Positions 49,294 to 61,045 of a stretch of 64,000 bases of DNA are shown piece after piece (within the stretch, counting starts at the first letter, position 1; the number at the start of each line of letters is the position of its first letter). The DNA lies in assembly GCA_002470465.1 (NCBI GenBank), contig DKMD01000003.1:17982-81981 (forward strand), in the 5' to 3' direction. Made by a program: the position numbers and the translations under genes. This DNA comes from Pluralibacter sp. UBA7423 (GTDB taxonomy: Bacteria; Pseudomonadota; Gammaproteobacteria; Enterobacterales; Enterobacteriaceae). Under the pieces are notes generated by a model, which made no database searches, had not been told where the DNA came from, and saw only the letters and a program-made list of their open reading frames with translations.

Positions 49294-49313
49294 CATATTA
49301 GCCCAGTACGGAA

Positions 49314-49643
49314 TTAGGCGAGGTTTGCTTCGAGGAACTCTTTCAGCTGGCCTTTAGACAGCGCGCCAACTTTGGTCGCGGCCACTTCGCCGTTTTTGAA
49401 CAGCAGCAGCGTCGGGATACCGCGGATGCCGTACTTCGGTGCAGTGCCCGGGTTCTGATCGATGTTCAGTTTCGCAACGGTCAGCTTCCCTTCGAACTCT
49501 TCAGCGATTTCATCCAGAATCGGAGCAATCATTTTGCACGGACCGCACCACTCTGCCCAGAAATCAACGAGGGTAACCCCGTCAGCTTTGAGTACGTCCG
49601 TGTCAAAACTATCGTCAGTCAGGTGAATAATTTTATCGCTCAT
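49314..49643 (-). CDS. trxA: thioredoxin 1
   Basis: Cytosolic dithiol reductant, 109 aa as in E. coli. The active site is WCGPC with Cys33 and Cys36; cis-Pro is in GIPTLLLF. The ATG at 49643 ([13 protein letters not shown]) is preceded by GGAG; an in-frame upstream extension has no homology. It is divergent from rhlB and upstream of rho. Confidence 0.98.
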   Translation of the reverse strand: MSDKIIHLTDDSFDTDVLKADGVTLVDFWAEWCGPCKMIAPILDEIAEEFEGKLTVAKLNIDQNPGTAPKYGIRGIPTLLLFKNGEVAATKVGALSKGQLKEFLEANLA

Positions 49644-49795
49644 ATATAACTCCACAGGAAAAAGCCTGGTGTGTTGGTGTAGCATTAATCAACAATCAAC
49701 GTCATGTTGATGTTGCTTTAGCCAACTAAAAGGTTGACGTTATTTCACCGGATACGCTTTCTTAATGCAATAGTAAGCTGATATTCTACCACACT

Positions 49796-51067
49796 ATGAG
49801 CAAAACACATTTAACAGAACAGAAGTTTTCCGACTTCGCCCTGCACCCTAAAGTCGTCGAAGCCCTTGAAAAAAAAGGGTTTCATAACTGCACACCTATT
49901 CAGGCTCTGGCGCTTCCGCTGACGCTTGCAGGTCGTGACGTTGCAGGTCAGGCGCAAACCGGAACCGGCAAAACGATGGCGTTCCTGACGTCAACGTTCC
50001 ATTATCTTCTCTCTCACCCGGCCGCAGAGAACCGCCAGGTCAACCAGCCACGCGCGCTGATCATGGCGCCTACGCGCGAGCTGGCTGTGCAGATTCATGC
50101 AGATGCAGAGCCGCTGGCTAACGCCACCGGTCTCAAGCTTGGTCTCGCATACGGCGGCGACGGCTATGACAAACAGCTGAAGGTGCTGGAAAGCGGCGTC
50201 GATATTCTGATCGGCACCACCGGCCGTCTGATTGACTACGCGAAGCAGAATCATATCAATCTGGGCGCTATCCAGGTCGTGGTGCTTGATGAAGCGGATC
50301 GCATGTACGATCTGGGCTTTATCAAAGACATCCGCTGGCTGTTCCGTCGCATGCCGCCAGCCACACAGCGTCTGAACATGCTGTTCTCCGCGACCCTTTC
50401 TTACCGCGTACGCGAACTGGCGTTCGAGCAAATGAACAACGCCGAGTATGTGGAAGTCGAACCGGAACAGAAAACCGGCCACCGCATCAAAGAAGAACTT
50501 TTCTATCCGTCTAACGAAGAGAAAATGCGTCTGCTGCAAACGCTGGTAGAAGAAGAGTGGCCGGATCGCGCCATCATCTTCGCCAACACCAAGCACCGCT
50601 GCGAAGACATCTGGGGCCACCTGGCTGCCGACGGTCATCGCGTAGGCCTGCTGACCGGCGACGTAGCGCAGAAAAAGCGCCTGCGTATTCTGGAAGAGTT
50701 CACCCGCGGCGATCTCGACATTCTGGTCGCCACAGACGTCGCTGCCCGTGGTCTGCACATTCCAGCCGTCACGCACGTCTTCAACTATGATCTGCCAGAC
50801 GACTGCGAAGACTATGTTCACCGCATCGGCCGTACGGGTCGTGCAGGTGCCAGCGGCCACTCCATCAGCCTTGCCTGCGAAGAGTACGCGCTGAATCTGC
50901 CCGCTATCGAAACCTACATCGGTCACTCGATTCCGCAGAGCAAGTACAACCCGGACGCGCTAATGACCGATCTGCCTAGAGCCCTGCGTCTGACGCGTTC
51001 ACGCCCAGGCAATGGTCCACGCCGTTCAGGCGGCGGCGCTCCACGTAACCGTCGACGTTCAGGTTAA
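49796..51067 (+). CDS. rhlB: DEAD-box RNA helicase RhlB
   Basis: RNA helicase of the RNase E degradosome. It has 423 aa (E. coli 421). Walker A is AQTGTGKT, motif II is [12 protein letters not shown], motif III is SAT, and motif VI is [10 protein letters not shown]. The C-terminal tail is rich in Arg and Gly ([13 protein letters not shown]), typical of RhlB. It is followed after 7 bp by gppA. Confidence 0.97.
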   Translation: MSKTHLTEQKFSDFALHPKVVEALEKKGFHNCTPIQALALPLTLAGRDVAGQAQTGTGKTMAFLTSTFHYLLSHPAAENRQVNQPRALIMAPTRELAVQIHADAEPLANATGLKLGLAYGGDGYDKQLKVLESGVDILIGTTGRLIDYAKQNHINLGAIQVVVLDEADRMYDLGFIKDIRWLFRRMPPATQRLNMLFSATLSYRVRELAFEQMNNAEYVEVEPEQKTGHRIKEELFYPSNEEKMRLLQTLVEEEWPDRAIIFANTKHRCEDIWGHLAADGHRVGLLTGDVAQKKRLRILEEFTRGDLDILVATDVAARGLHIPAVTHVFNYDLPDDCEDYVHRIGRTGRAGASGHSISLACEEYALNLPAIETYIGHSIPQSKYNPDALMTDLPRALRLTRSRPGNGPRRSGGGAPRNRRRSG

Positions 51068-51074
51068 ACGCCCT

Positions 51075-52562
51075 ATGCTCAGTGCCGCCTCTTCGCTTTA
51101 TGCAGCTATCGATCTCGGTTCCAATAGTTTTCATATGCTGGTTGTGCGCGAAGTGGCGGGGAGCATTCAAACCCTGACGCGCATTAAGCGCAAAGTCAGG
51201 CTGGCCGCCGGGCTAAACAGCGATAACACGCTGTCGTCGGAGGCCATGGAACGGGGCTGGCAATGCCTGCGCTTGTTTGCGGAGCGCCTGCAGGATATTC
51301 CCCACGCACAAATTCGCGTAGTGGCCACAGCCACGCTTCGTCTCGCCGTCAACGCCGATGAGTTTATTGCCAGAGCGCAGGAGATCCTCGGCTGCGCGGT
51401 TCAGGTTATTACTGGTGAAGAAGAGGCGCGTCTGATTTACCAGGGCGTGGCGCACACCACGGGCGGGGACGATCGCCGTCTGGTGGTGGATATCGGCGGA
51501 GCCAGTACCGAACTGGTGACCGGCAAAGGCGCACAAACCACTTCTCTGTTCAGTTTATCAATGGGCTGCGTCACCTGGCTCGAACGGTTTTTTACCGATC
51601 GCAATCTCGAACAAGCGCATTTTGATGCCGCCGAACAGGCCGCGCGTGAAGTTCTTCGTCCTGTAGCCGATGAGCTAAAACACCACGGCTGGAAAGTATG
51701 CGTTGGCGCGTCAGGCACCGTACAGGCGCTGCAGGAAATCATGATGGCGCAGGGCATGGATGAGCGCATTACGCTTGCCAAGCTCGAGCAGCTTAAACAG
51801 CGCGCTATCCAGTGTGGCCGTCTTGAAGAGCTGGAAATTGAAGGGCTGACGCTCGAACGTGCGCTGGTATTCCCGAGCGGGCTCGCCATTTTACTGGCCA
51901 TCTTCAATGAGCTCGGTATCACCTGCATGACGCTCGCGGGCGGCGCGCTGCGCGAAGGACTGGTCTATGGCATGCTGCATCTGGCCGTCGATCAGGATAT
52001 CCGCAACCGGACGCTGCGCAACATTCAGCGCCGCTTTATGGTCGACACCGAACAGGCTCAGCGCGTAGCGCAATTAGCGTCGCACTTCGTCGATCAGGTC
52101 GGAAACAGCTGGGAAATTGAGCCACTAAGCCGTGATTTGCTGCTAAGTGCCTGCTATCTGCATGAAATTGGCCTGAGCGTCGATTTTAAACAAGCACCGC
52201 AGCACGCCGCCTATCTGGTCCGAAACCTTGATTTGCCGGGCTTTACGCCTGCGCAAAAAAAACTGCTGGCGACGCTGGTGCTCAATCAGACCAACCCGGT
52301 AGATCTTCCTTCGCTTCATCAGCAGAATGCCGTCCCACCGCGCGTTGCAGACAGACTTTGCCGCCTGCTACGTCTGGCGATCCTGTTTGCAGGCCGCCGT
52401 CGGGATGACCTGTTACCTGAAATTACGCTGAAGGCCGAAGGGGAAACGTTAACGCTGATGCTACCAACAGGCTGGCTGGCGGCACACCCACTCGGAGCAG
52501 AACTGGTGTTGCAGGAAAGCCAGTGGCAGAGTTACGTGCACTGGCCTTTGACGGTCGAATAA
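51075..52562 (+). CDS. gppA: guanosine-5'-triphosphate,3'-diphosphate pyrophosphatase
   Basis: GppA removes phosphate from pppGpp to give ppGpp in the stringent response; it belongs to the Ppx/GppA family. The ATG at 51075 gives 495 aa (E. coli 494), starting [20 protein letters not shown]. The ASKHA phosphate loops are AAIDLGSNS and [11 protein letters not shown], and a C-terminal HD-like helical domain follows from about residue 310. The ribosome-binding site is weak; coupling to rhlB is likely. Confidence 0.96.
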   Translation: MLSAASSLYAAIDLGSNSFHMLVVREVAGSIQTLTRIKRKVRLAAGLNSDNTLSSEAMERGWQCLRLFAERLQDIPHAQIRVVATATLRLAVNADEFIARAQEILGCAVQVITGEEEARLIYQGVAHTTGGDDRRLVVDIGGASTELVTGKGAQTTSLFSLSMGCVTWLERFFTDRNLEQAHFDAAEQAAREVLRPVADELKHHGWKVCVGASGTVQALQEIMMAQGMDERITLAKLEQLKQRAIQCGRLEELEIEGLTLERALVFPSGLAILLAIFNELGITCMTLAGGALREGLVYGMLHLAVDQDIRNRTLRNIQRRFMVDTEQAQRVAQLASHFVDQVGNSWEIEPLSRDLLLSACYLHEIGLSVDFKQAPQHAAYLVRNLDLPGFTPAQKKLLATLVLNQTNPVDLPSLHQQNAVPPRVADRLCRLLRLAILFAGRRRDDLLPEITLKAEGETLTLMLPTGWLAAHPLGAELVLQESQWQSYVHWPLTVE

Positions 52563-52572
52563 GATCGGAATA

Positions 52573-52602
52573 GCCTGGTAACGCTACGCTTACCGGGCCT
52601 AC
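52573..52602. repeat. REP unit between gppA and rep
   Basis: CCTGGTAACGCTACGCTTACCGGGC is a REP-type palindrome at the meeting point of convergent gppA and rep. It includes the rep stop codon at 52599-52601. Confidence 0.65.
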
Positions 52603-54623
52603 TGTTTCGCCTTAGCTTTTGCCAGCATCTCTTTGATATTCGCCACGTTCGCTTGTCCTTTGTGCATCCGCTCTTCTGCCGATACGACCTTTCGCTCCTG
52701 CTCCCAGACGATATCATCCTGCGGTAATTCCAGCAGGAAACGACTCGGCTCCGGGCGCACCAGCTCACCGTACTGGCGACGCTCTTTGCACAGCGTAAAC
52801 GTTAGCTCTTTCTGCGCCCGGGTGATGCCCACATAAGCCAGGCGGCGTTCCTCATCGACATTGTCTTCGTCGATGCTGCTCTGGTGCGGCAGCAGTCCCT
52901 CTTCCATGCCAACCAGATAAACGTACGGGAACTCCAGCCCTTTGGAGGCATGCAGGGTCATCAACTGAACCTGATCGAGATCTTCATCACTTTCACCACG
53001 CTCCATCATGTCACGCAGGGTGAAACGTGTGACCACCTGCGTCAGGGTCATCGGCTCTTCAAGATCGGAACCTTCGAGCATCTCCGTCATCCAGCCAAAC
53101 AGCGTGTTGACGTTTTTCATGCGCATTTCAGCCGCTTTCGGGCTTGGCGAGGTTTCAAATAGCCAGGATTCGTAGTCGATACCATGAATCAGATCGCGCA
53201 CGGCAGCAATGGGTTCACGCTCTGCCAGGCGCTGCACCTCGCCCAGCCAGTGGGTAAAACGAGTCAGGGATTCATATCCGCGCCCGGTCAGAGTTTGCGT
53301 CAGCCCCATATCAAAGCTTGCGGCAAACATACTTTTGCTGCGCGTGGTCGCCCATTCACCGAGCTTTTGCAGCGTTGCCGGACCAATCTCGCGCTTCGGT
53401 GTGTTAACGATACGCAGGAATGCACTGTCGTCATCCGGATTGGTCAGCACGCGCAGATAAGCCAGCAGATCTTTGATTTCAGGCCGTGAGAAGAACGAGG
53501 TGCCACCAGAAATCCGGTACGGAATGCGGTTTTGCATCAGCAGCTTTTCAAATACGCGCGACTGGTGGTTACCCCGATACAGGATCGCATAATCCTTATA
53601 TTCCGTTTTGTTGATAAAGTGATGGGCGATAAGCTCCCCGGCCACCCGCTCAGCTTCATGCTCTTCATGGTTGGCGCTAAGCACTTTCAGCTCTGTGCCA
53701 TACCCCAGTTCGGAGAAGAGTTTTTTCTCAAATACGTGCGGGTTGTTGGCGATCAGAATGTTGGCGGCTTTCAAAATTCGGCCTGAAGAACGGTAGTTTT
53801 GCTCGAGCTTAATCACCTGAAGTTTCGGGAAATCCTGGCTCAGCAGCACCAGGTTTTGCGGCCGCGCGCCACGCCAGGAGTAGATGGACTGATCGTCGTC
53901 GCCCACCACGGTAAAACGTGCCCGGCTGCCCACCAGCAGCTTCACCAGCTCATACTGGCTGGTGTTGGTATCCTGGTATTCATCCACCAGCAGATAGCGA
54001 ATCTTGTTCTGCCAGCGTTCGCGCACCTCTTCATTGCGCTGCAACAGCAGCGTCGGCAGCAGGATCAGATCGTCAAAATCAAGGACGTTGCAGGCTTTCA
54101 TGTGCGCATCGTAAAGCCCGTAGCAATGGGCAAAAATACGATCGCGTTCGCCTTTCGCCTGCGCTGCCGCTTGCGCAGGCGTCATCAGATCGTTTTTCCA
54201 GTTTGAGATCGTCGAGATCAGCTGCTGTAGCAGAACCTTATCGTCTTCGATTAACCCTTCCGTTAACTCTTTGAGCAACGCGACCTGGTCGGTGTCATCA
54301 AACAGCGAAAAGTTCGATTTCATCCCCAGCGCCGCAAACTCACGCTTGATGATCTCCAGCCCCAGAGTATGGAACGTCGAGATCATCAGACCGCGCGCTT
54401 CCTTACGGCCCATCGTCTGCGCAACACGCTCTTTCATCTCGCGTGCCGCTTTATTGGTGAACGTCACCGCCGCGATGTGCTTCGCCTGATAGCCACACTG
54501 GTGGATCAGATGCGCAATTTTGTTGGTGATCACGCGAGTTTTGCCGGATCCCGCTCCCGCCAGCACCAGGCAGGGTCCGGTGACGAATTCGACGGCTTGT
54601 TGTTGTCCGGGATTTAAACGCAT
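52599..54623 (-). CDS. rep: ATP-dependent DNA helicase Rep
   Basis: Superfamily 1A helicase that accompanies the replisome and displaces proteins from DNA. It has 674 aa (E. coli 673). Walker [10 protein letters not shown], motif [10 protein letters not shown], and [12 protein letters not shown] are seen. The start at 54623 ([14 protein letters not shown]) matches E. coli; a TTG frame four codons upstream is unlikely. The C-terminal tail ([22 protein letters not shown]) differs from E. coli, as usual. A close relative, uvrD, lies in the same window. Confidence 0.97.
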   Translation of the reverse strand: MRLNPGQQQAVEFVTGPCLVLAGAGSGKTRVITNKIAHLIHQCGYQAKHIAAVTFTNKAAREMKERVAQTMGRKEARGLMISTFHTLGLEIIKREFAALGMKSNFSLFDDTDQVALLKELTEGLIEDDKVLLQQLISTISNWKNDLMTPAQAAAQAKGERDRIFAHCYGLYDAHMKACNVLDFDDLILLPTLLLQRNEEVRERWQNKIRYLLVDEYQDTNTSQYELVKLLVGSRARFTVVGDDDQSIYSWRGARPQNLVLLSQDFPKLQVIKLEQNYRSSGRILKAANILIANNPHVFEKKLFSELGYGTELKVLSANHEEHEAERVAGELIAHHFINKTEYKDYAILYRGNHQSRVFEKLLMQNRIPYRISGGTSFFSRPEIKDLLAYLRVLTNPDDDSAFLRIVNTPKREIGPATLQKLGEWATTRSKSMFAASFDMGLTQTLTGRGYESLTRFTHWLGEVQRLAEREPIAAVRDLIHGIDYESWLFETSPSPKAAEMRMKNVNTLFGWMTEMLEGSDLEEPMTLTQVVTRFTLRDMMERGESDEDLDQVQLMTLHASKGLEFPYVYLVGMEEGLLPHQSSIDEDNVDEERRLAYVGITRAQKELTFTLCKERRQYGELVRPEPSRFLLELPQDDIVWEQERKVVSAEERMHKGQANVANIKEMLAKAKAKQ

Positions 54624-54625
54624 AG

Positions 54626-54988
<363 letters not shown>

Positions 54989-54990
54989 AA

Positions 54991-55067
54991 AGCCGGGTGA
55001 CGGCTCCGCCTTACCCGGCCTACATTTACGTTTTTGTAGGTCGGGTAAGCGAAGCGCCACCCGACCA
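54991..55067. repeat. BIME between ppiC and ilvC, with ilvC terminator
   Basis: Two REP palindromes lie here: GCCGGGT...ACCCGGC at 54992-55019 and GGTCGGGT...ACCCGACC at 55039-55066. On the minus strand the first is followed by TTTTTATTT, so it can also terminate ilvC. Confidence 0.8.
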
Positions 55068-55073
55068 ATAGGG

Positions 55074-56549
55074 TTAACCCGCTACAGCAATACGCTTCAT
55101 ATCAGTCATATAGCCGCGCAGTTTTTTACCCACTTTCTCGATCTCATGGCTGCGAATCGCTTCGTTCACGTCGCGCAGCTGGGCGTTGTCTACCGCGCCT
55201 TCAGCAATCGCTTTGCCCAGATCGCCGGTTTGCAGCGTGGTCATGAACTCCTTCAACAGCGGCACACAGGCGTAAGAGAACAGGTAGTTACCGTATTCTG
55301 CTGTATCAGAGATAACCACGTTCATTTCGTACAGGCGCTTACGGGCGATGGTGTTCGCAATCAGCGGCAGCTCATGCAGGGATTCGTAGTAAGCCGACTC
55401 TTCAATGATGCCGGAATCGACCATGGTTTCGAACGCCAGCTCAACGCCCGCTTTCACCATCGCGATCATCAGTACGCCTTTATCGAAGTATTCCTGCTCG
55501 CCGATTTTACCGTCAAACTGCGCGGCATTTTCAAACGCGGTTTGCCCGGTCTCTTCACGCCAGCCCAGCAGTTTCTTGTCGTCGTTCGCCCAGTCCGCCA
55601 TCATGCCGGAGGAGAACTCACCAGAGATGATGTCATCCATGTGCTTCTGGAACAGCGGCGCCATGATCTCTTTAAGCTGCTCGGACAGCGCATACGCACG
55701 CACTTTCGCCGGATTGGAGAGACGATCCATCATCAGCGTAATGCCGCCCTGCTTCAGCGCTTCGGTGATGGTTTCCCAGCCGAACTGAATCAGTTTTTCT
55801 GCGTAGGCCGGGTCTGTACCATCCTGCACCAGTTTATCGAAGCACAGCAGAGAACCGGCCTGCAGCATACCGCACAGAATAGTCTGCTCGCCCATCAGAT
55901 CGGATTTCACTTCCGCAACGAAGGAAGATTCCAGCACGCCCGCACGGTGGCCACCGGTGGCCGCAGCCCAGGCTTTAGCGATTGCCATGCCTTCGCCTTT
56001 CGGATCGTTTTCCGGGTGAACCGCAATCAGGGTCGGCACGCCGAAACCACGCTTGTACTCTTCGCGCACTTCCGTACCCGGGCACTTCGGTGCCACCATC
56101 ACGACGGTGATGTCTTTACGGATCTGCTCGCCCACTTCCACGATGTTGAAGCCGTGGGAGTAGCCCAGCGCCGCACCGTCCTTCATCAGCGGCTGAACGG
56201 AACGCACTACGTCAGAGTGCTGCTTGTCCGGCGTCAGGTTAACAACCAGATCCGCCTGGGGGATCAGCTCTTCGTAAGTGCCGACTTTAAAACCGTTCTC
56301 AGTCGCTTTACGCCAGGAAGCACGCTTCTCAGCAATCGCTTCTTTACGCAGCGCGTAGGAAATATCCAGACCGGAATCACGCATGTTCAGGCCCTGGTTC
56401 AGACCCTGCGCACCACAGCCGACGATAACCACTTTTTTGCCCTGAAGGTAGCTCGCGCCATCGGCGAATTCGTCGCGCGCCATGAAGCGACATTTGCCCA
56501 GCTGAGCCAGCTGCTGGCGCAGATTCAGTGTGTTGAAGTAGTTAGCCAT
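55074..56549 (-). CDS. ilvC: ketol-acid reductoisomerase (class II)
   Basis: Converts acetolactate and acetohydroxybutyrate to dihydroxy acids with NADPH and Mg2+. It is 491 aa, the long class II form of E. coli. The NADPH site is [16 protein letters not shown]; a Mg2+ binding acid lies in the duplicated knotted domains. It is divergent from its activator ilvY, with an IlvY operator between. Confidence 0.98.
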   Translation of the reverse strand: MANYFNTLNLRQQLAQLGKCRFMARDEFADGASYLQGKKVVIVGCGAQGLNQGLNMRDSGLDISYALRKEAIAEKRASWRKATENGFKVGTYEELIPQADLVVNLTPDKQHSDVVRSVQPLMKDGAALGYSHGFNIVEVGEQIRKDITVVMVAPKCPGTEVREEYKRGFGVPTLIAVHPENDPKGEGMAIAKAWAAATGGHRAGVLESSFVAEVKSDLMGEQTILCGMLQAGSLLCFDKLVQDGTDPAYAEKLIQFGWETITEALKQGGITLMMDRLSNPAKVRAYALSEQLKEIMAPLFQKHMDDIISGEFSSGMMADWANDDKKLLGWREETGQTAFENAAQFDGKIGEQEYFDKGVLMIAMVKAGVELAFETMVDSGIIEESAYYESLHELPLIANTIARKRLYEMNVVISDTAEYGNYLFSYACVPLLKEFMTTLQTGDLGKAIAEGAVDNAQLRDVNEAIRSHEIEKVGKKLRGYMTDMKRIAVAG

Positions 56550-56663
56550 GATGATTCCTCGTGATGTTGTACTGTCTTATTGTTCGGGTCGCCTTTCAGC
56601 GAGAATGAACCCACATTACAACAGGAAATTTATTGCGGAAATTGATATATTCACAACGTCACA

Positions 56664-56678
56664 TTGCAATAACTGCAA
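56664..56678. promoter_or_regulatory. IlvY operator
   Basis: TTGCA-N5-TGCAA is a perfect palindrome between the divergent ilvC and ilvY genes. In E. coli IlvY binds tandem sites of this form and acetolactate induces ilvC. A weaker TTGCGGAAATTG lies about 30 bp toward ilvC and may be the second operator. Confidence 0.7.
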
Positions 56679-56700
56679 CGTAAAAAAGGGTGGCCCGCTT

Positions 56701-57591
56701 ATGGATTTACGCGATCTGAAAACTTTCCTGCATCTGGCCGAAAGCCGCCATTTTGGCCGCAGCGCGCGGGCGATGCACGTCAGCCCCTCCACGCTTTCGC
56801 GCCAGATCCAGCGTCTCGAAGAGGATCTCGGCCAGCCGCTGTTTGTGCGCGACAACCGTACAGTAACCCTGACCGAAGCGGGCGAGGAGCTACGGGTATT
56901 TGCCCAGCAGACGCTGCTGCAGTATCAGCAGCTGCGCCACACGCTCGATCAGCAAGGCCCGTCGCTCTCGGGAGAACTCCACATTTTCTGTTCGGTGACT
57001 GCGGCCTACAGCCATCTGCCGCCGATTCTCGATCGTTTCCGCGCCGAGCATCCCTCGGTGGAAATTAAACTGACGACGGGCGATGCCGCCGACGCTATGG
57101 ACAAAGTCGTCACCGGCGAAGCCGATCTGGCGATAGCCGGTAAGCCGGAAACGCTGCCGGGCGCGGTGGCATTTTCGATGCTGGAGAATCTGGCCGTCGT
57201 GCTGATCGCCCCGGCGTTGCCCTGCCCGGTACGTAATCAGGTATCCGTTGATGCACCGGACTGGTCAACCGTTCCATTTATCATGGCCGATCAGGGGCCG
57301 GTGCGTCGCCGTATTGAGCTGTGGTTCCGCCGCCACAAAATCAGCAATCCGTCGATTTACGCCACGGTGGGCGGGCATGAAGCGATGGTATCAATGGTGG
57401 CGCTGGGGTGCGGCGTAGCGTTAATTCCTGAGATCGTACTGGAGAACAGCCCGGAGCCGGTGCGTAACCGTGTGATGATTCTGGAGCGCAGCGATGAGAA
57501 AACGCCGTTCGAGCTTGGCGTTTGCGGACAAAAAAAGCGGCTGCATGAGCCGCTGATTGATGCGTTCTGGTCGATTCTACCGAATCACTAA
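56701..57591 (+). CDS. ilvY: LysR-type activator of ilvC
   Basis: IlvY senses acetolactate and acetohydroxybutyrate and activates ilvC. The ATG at 56701 (MDLRDLKTFLHLAE) gives 296 aa (E. coli 297). The N-terminal helix-turn-helix includes GRSARAMHVSPSTLSRQIQ. Frames extending upstream would run through the operator and are not conserved. The 3' end overlaps convergent ilvA by 4 bp. Confidence 0.97.
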   Translation: MDLRDLKTFLHLAESRHFGRSARAMHVSPSTLSRQIQRLEEDLGQPLFVRDNRTVTLTEAGEELRVFAQQTLLQYQQLRHTLDQQGPSLSGELHIFCSVTAAYSHLPPILDRFRAEHPSVEIKLTTGDAADAMDKVVTGEADLAIAGKPETLPGAVAFSMLENLAVVLIAPALPCPVRNQVSVDAPDWSTVPFIMADQGPVRRRIELWFRRHKISNPSIYATVGGHEAMVSMVALGCGVALIPEIVLENSPEPVRNRVMILERSDEKTPFELGVCGQKKRLHEPLIDAFWSILPNH

Positions 57592-59132
57592 CCCGCGAGG
57601 AAGAACCTGAACGCCGGGTTGTTGGTTTCGTCGTGGCAGTCGTAACCCAGCTCGTTGAGGCGGGTTTCAAAATCCGGCTCGTGTTCACCTAACTCAAACG
57701 CCGCCAGCACGCGGCCATAGTCGGTGCCGTGGCTGCGGTAGTGGAACAGCGAAATGTTCCAGTGCGTACCGAGCGTGTAGAGAAACTTCAGCAACGCCCC
57801 CGGCGACTCCGGGAACTCGAAGCTGTAGAGACGCTCCTGCAACGGCTTCGACGGACGCCCACCAACCATGTAGCGAACGTGCAGCTTCGCCATTTCATCG
57901 TCTGACAAATCCACCACGCTGTATCCGCCATCGCGAAGCAGGTTAAGGATCTCTTTCCGCTCTTCAAGCCCGCGGCTTAGCCGCACACCCACGAAAATAC
58001 AGGCGTCTTTGGCATCGGCGAAGCGGTAGTTAAACTCCGTCACTGAACGCCCGCCAAGCAGCTGGCAAAACTTGAGGAAGCTGCCCTTTTCTTCAGGAAT
58101 GGTCACTGCCAGCAGGGCTTCACGTTGTTCGCCCAGTTCGCAGCGCTCGGAGACATACCGTAAGCCGTGGAAGTTGACGTTGGCGCCAGAAAGCACGTGC
58201 GCCAGACGCTCGCCGCGGATGTTGTGCTGCGCGATGTACTTTTTCATTCCCGCAAGCGCCAACGCGCCGGACGGTTCCGCCACTGCACGCACGTCTTCGA
58301 ACAAATCTTTCATCGCCGCGCAGATAGCATCGCTGTCTACGGTGACGATGTCGTCCAGGTATTCCTGGCACAGACGGAAGGTTTCATCCCCGATGCGCTT
58401 AACCGCCACACCTTCGGCAAAAAGCCCAACGCGCGGCAAATCGACCGGATGCCCGGCGTCCAGCGCCGCCTTTAGGCACGCTGAATCTTCAGCTTCCACC
58501 GCAATGACTTTGATCTGCGGCATCAGCTGTTTGATTAGCACCGCCACGCCCGCCGCCAGACCGCCGCCGCCCACCGGCACGAAAACGCGATCGAGATGCG
58601 CATCCTGCTGTAACAGCTCGAGCGCCAGCGTGCCCTGCCCGGCGATCACCATCGGATGATCGAACGGGGGCACCCAGGTAAAGCCCTGCTGCTGCGACAG
58701 TTCGATAGCTTTGGCTTTCGCCTCATCGAAGTTAGCGCCGTGCAGTAACACTTCGCCGCCGAAGCCGCGCACGGCATCAACTTTGATATCGGCTGTCGCC
58801 ACCGGCATGACGATTAGCGCTTTGAGGCCGAGGCGAGCGGAGGAAAACGCCACGCCCTGCGCGTGGTTACCTGCCGATGCGGTAATCACTCCACGTGATT
58901 TCTGCTCTTCGGTCAGGCCAGCCATCATTGCGTATGCCCCGCGTAGCTTGAAGCTATGCACCGGCTGACGGTCTTCGCGCTTCACCAGCACCACATTGTC
59001 GAGGCGCGAGGAGATTTTTTCCATTTTCTGAAGCGGCGTAACCTGCACAGCTTCGTAGACCGGCGCGCGGAGCACCGCTCTGAGATATTCCGCCCCCTCA
59101 GGGGCGGCGGATAGCGGTTGGGATTCGGCCAT
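57588..59132 (-). CDS. ilvA: threonine deaminase, biosynthetic
   Basis: PLP enzyme giving 2-oxobutyrate, the first step to isoleucine, with isoleucine feedback inhibition. It is 514 aa as in E. coli. The PLP lysine is Lys62 in VHSFKLRGA; the glycine loop is VGGGGLAAG; two ACT-like regulatory repeats occupy about 325-514. It is the last gene of ilvGMEDA, 2 bp after ilvD, and convergent with ilvY. Confidence 0.98.
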   Translation of the reverse strand: MAESQPLSAAPEGAEYLRAVLRAPVYEAVQVTPLQKMEKISSRLDNVVLVKREDRQPVHSFKLRGAYAMMAGLTEEQKSRGVITASAGNHAQGVAFSSARLGLKALIVMPVATADIKVDAVRGFGGEVLLHGANFDEAKAKAIELSQQQGFTWVPPFDHPMVIAGQGTLALELLQQDAHLDRVFVPVGGGGLAAGVAVLIKQLMPQIKVIAVEAEDSACLKAALDAGHPVDLPRVGLFAEGVAVKRIGDETFRLCQEYLDDIVTVDSDAICAAMKDLFEDVRAVAEPSGALALAGMKKYIAQHNIRGERLAHVLSGANVNFHGLRYVSERCELGEQREALLAVTIPEEKGSFLKFCQLLGGRSVTEFNYRFADAKDACIFVGVRLSRGLEERKEILNLLRDGGYSVVDLSDDEMAKLHVRYMVGGRPSKPLQERLYSFEFPESPGALLKFLYTLGTHWNISLFHYRSHGTDYGRVLAAFELGEHEPDFETRLNELGYDCHDETNNPAFRFFLAG

Positions 59133-59134
59133 GA

Positions 59135-60985
59135 TTAGCCCCCAAGTTTGGATTTATCGCGCACTGCGCCTTTGTCCGCACTGGTCGCCAGGCTTGCATA
59201 AGCACGCAGGGCGAACGACACCTGACGCTCACGGCTGCGCGGTGTCCAGGCCTGATCACCACGGGCTTCCTGCGCTTCACGGCGTGCGGCAATTTCCTGA
59301 TCGCTCAGCTTCAGTTGGATGCCACGGTTCGGGATGTCAATTTCGATCAGGTCACCATCTTCGATAATGGCAATATTGCCACCGCTGGCCGCTTCCGGAG
59401 AAACGTGGCCGATGGACAAACCGGATGTGCCACCGGAGAAGCGCCCGTCTGTGACCAGCGCACAGGCCTTGCCGAGGCCCATGGATTTGAGGAATGTGGT
59501 CGGGTAGAGCATTTCCTGCATTCCCGGTCCGCCTTTCGGCCCTTCGTAGCGGATAACGACCACATCGCCCGCCACCACTTTCCCACCGAGGATCGCGTCA
59601 ACTGCGTCGTCCTGGCTTTCGTAGACTTTGGCCGGGCCGGTAAATTTCAGAATACTGTCGTCCACGCCTGCCGTTTTCACGATGCAGCCGTTTTCCGCAA
59701 AGTTGCCATACAGCACAGCCAGGCCACCGTCTTTGCTGTAGGCATTTTCCAGTGAACGGATACAGCCCTCAGCGCGATCGTCATCCAGCGTGTCCCAACG
59801 GCAGTTCTGAGAGAAGGCCTGTGTGGTGCGGATACCCGCCGGACCTGCACGGAACATCGTTTTCACCGCGTCGTCTTTGGTCAGCATGACATCGTATTGA
59901 TCGAGCGTCTGCGGCAGTGAAAGTCCGAGTATATTTTTCACGTCACGGTTCATCAGTCCGGCACGGTCCAGCTCGCCGAGAATACCGAGCACGCCGCCCG
60001 CACGGTGAACGTCTTCCATGTGGTATTTCTGGGTGCTTGGCGCCACTTTGCACAGCTGCGGGACTTTGCGGGAAAGCTTGTCGATATCACTCATGGTGAA
60101 GTCGATTTCGGCCTCCTGCGCGGCTGCCAGCAGGTGCAGTACGGTATTGGTGGAACCGCCCATGGCGATATCCAGCGTCATGGCGTTTTCGAATGCCGCT
60201 TTGCTGGCAATGCTGCGCGGGAGCGCATTGGTGTCGTCCTGCTCGTAATAACGTTTAGTCAGCTCGACGATACGCTTGCCGGCGTTGAGGAAAAGTTCTT
60301 TACGGTCAGCGTGAGTTGCCAGCAGCGAACCGTTGCCCGGCTGAGAGAGGCCCAGCGCTTCGGTCAGGCAGTTCATCGAGTTAGCGGTAAACATCCCGGA
60401 ACAGGAGCCGCAGGTCGGGCAGGCGGAACGTTCAATCTGTTCGCTCTGTTCGTCAGAAACCTTCGGATCTGCGCCCTGAATCATTGCATCGACCAGATCC
60501 AGCTTGATGATCCGATCGGACAGCTTGGTTTTTCCGGCCTCCATCGGACCGCCGGAAACGAAGATCACCGGAATGTTGAGGCGCAGAGAAGCCATCAGCA
60601 TCCCGGGGGTGATTTTGTCGCAGTTGGAGATACAGACCATCGCATCGGCGCAGTGGGCATTCACCATGTACTCCACGGAGTCGGCGATCAGCTCACGTGA
60701 CGGCAGGGAATACAGCATGCCGCCGTGGCCCATGGCGATCCCGTCATCCACGGCGATAGTATTGAACTCTTTCGCTACGCCGCCGGACGCTTCGATTTGC
60801 TCAGCAACCAGTTTACCGAGGTCGCGCAGATGGACGTGGCCCGGCACGAACTGGGTAAACGAGTTCACGACGGCAATGATCGGCTTGCCAAAATCGGCAT
60901 CGGTCATTCCGGTGGCGCGCCACAGCGCGCGGGCACCCGCCATATTACGGCCATGGGTGGTAGTGGCGGAACGGTACTTAGGCAT
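59135..60985 (-). CDS. ilvD: dihydroxy-acid dehydratase
   Basis: Iron-sulfur enzyme making 2-oxo acids for valine and isoleucine. The ATG at 60985 gives 616 aa, the E. coli length. Cluster-related cysteines are Cys122 (SNCDKITPG) and Cys195 ([11 protein letters not shown]). An in-frame extension of eight codons upstream is not conserved. It lies between ilvE and ilvA with a GGGAG-type site ahead. Confidence 0.98.
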   Translation of the reverse strand: MPKYRSATTTHGRNMAGARALWRATGMTDADFGKPIIAVVNSFTQFVPGHVHLRDLGKLVAEQIEASGGVAKEFNTIAVDDGIAMGHGGMLYSLPSRELIADSVEYMVNAHCADAMVCISNCDKITPGMLMASLRLNIPVIFVSGGPMEAGKTKLSDRIIKLDLVDAMIQGADPKVSDEQSEQIERSACPTCGSCSGMFTANSMNCLTEALGLSQPGNGSLLATHADRKELFLNAGKRIVELTKRYYEQDDTNALPRSIASKAAFENAMTLDIAMGGSTNTVLHLLAAAQEAEIDFTMSDIDKLSRKVPQLCKVAPSTQKYHMEDVHRAGGVLGILGELDRAGLMNRDVKNILGLSLPQTLDQYDVMLTKDDAVKTMFRAGPAGIRTTQAFSQNCRWDTLDDDRAEGCIRSLENAYSKDGGLAVLYGNFAENGCIVKTAGVDDSILKFTGPAKVYESQDDAVDAILGGKVVAGDVVVIRYEGPKGGPGMQEMLYPTTFLKSMGLGKACALVTDGRFSGGTSGLSIGHVSPEAASGGNIAIIEDGDLIEIDIPNRGIQLKLSDQEIAARREAQEARGDQAWTPRSRERQVSFALRAYASLATSADKGAVRDKSKLGG

Positions 60986-61045
60986 GCTCTGTTTACTCCC
61001 GTCTGACAATTTAGCGGGACGGTGCGTGCCGTCCCAAATTTATAC

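Larger units (their letters stand above)
48977..49313 (-). promoter_or_regulatory. trxA-rho intergenic and rho leader region
   Basis: Contains a hairpin at 49255-49293 after trxA, the rho promoter at 49201-49229 and about 200 nt of rho leader. I could not recognise the rhoL leader peptide of E. coli here. A GTG-led frame exists on the minus strand without a good ribosome-binding site. No conserved gene was seen. Confidence 0.6.

Noticed and set aside
55146..56564. 472-codon frame opposite ilvC
   Set aside because: It mirrors ilvC codon usage on the other strand, with His/Gln/Arg-rich composition and no start signal. ilvC is certain.
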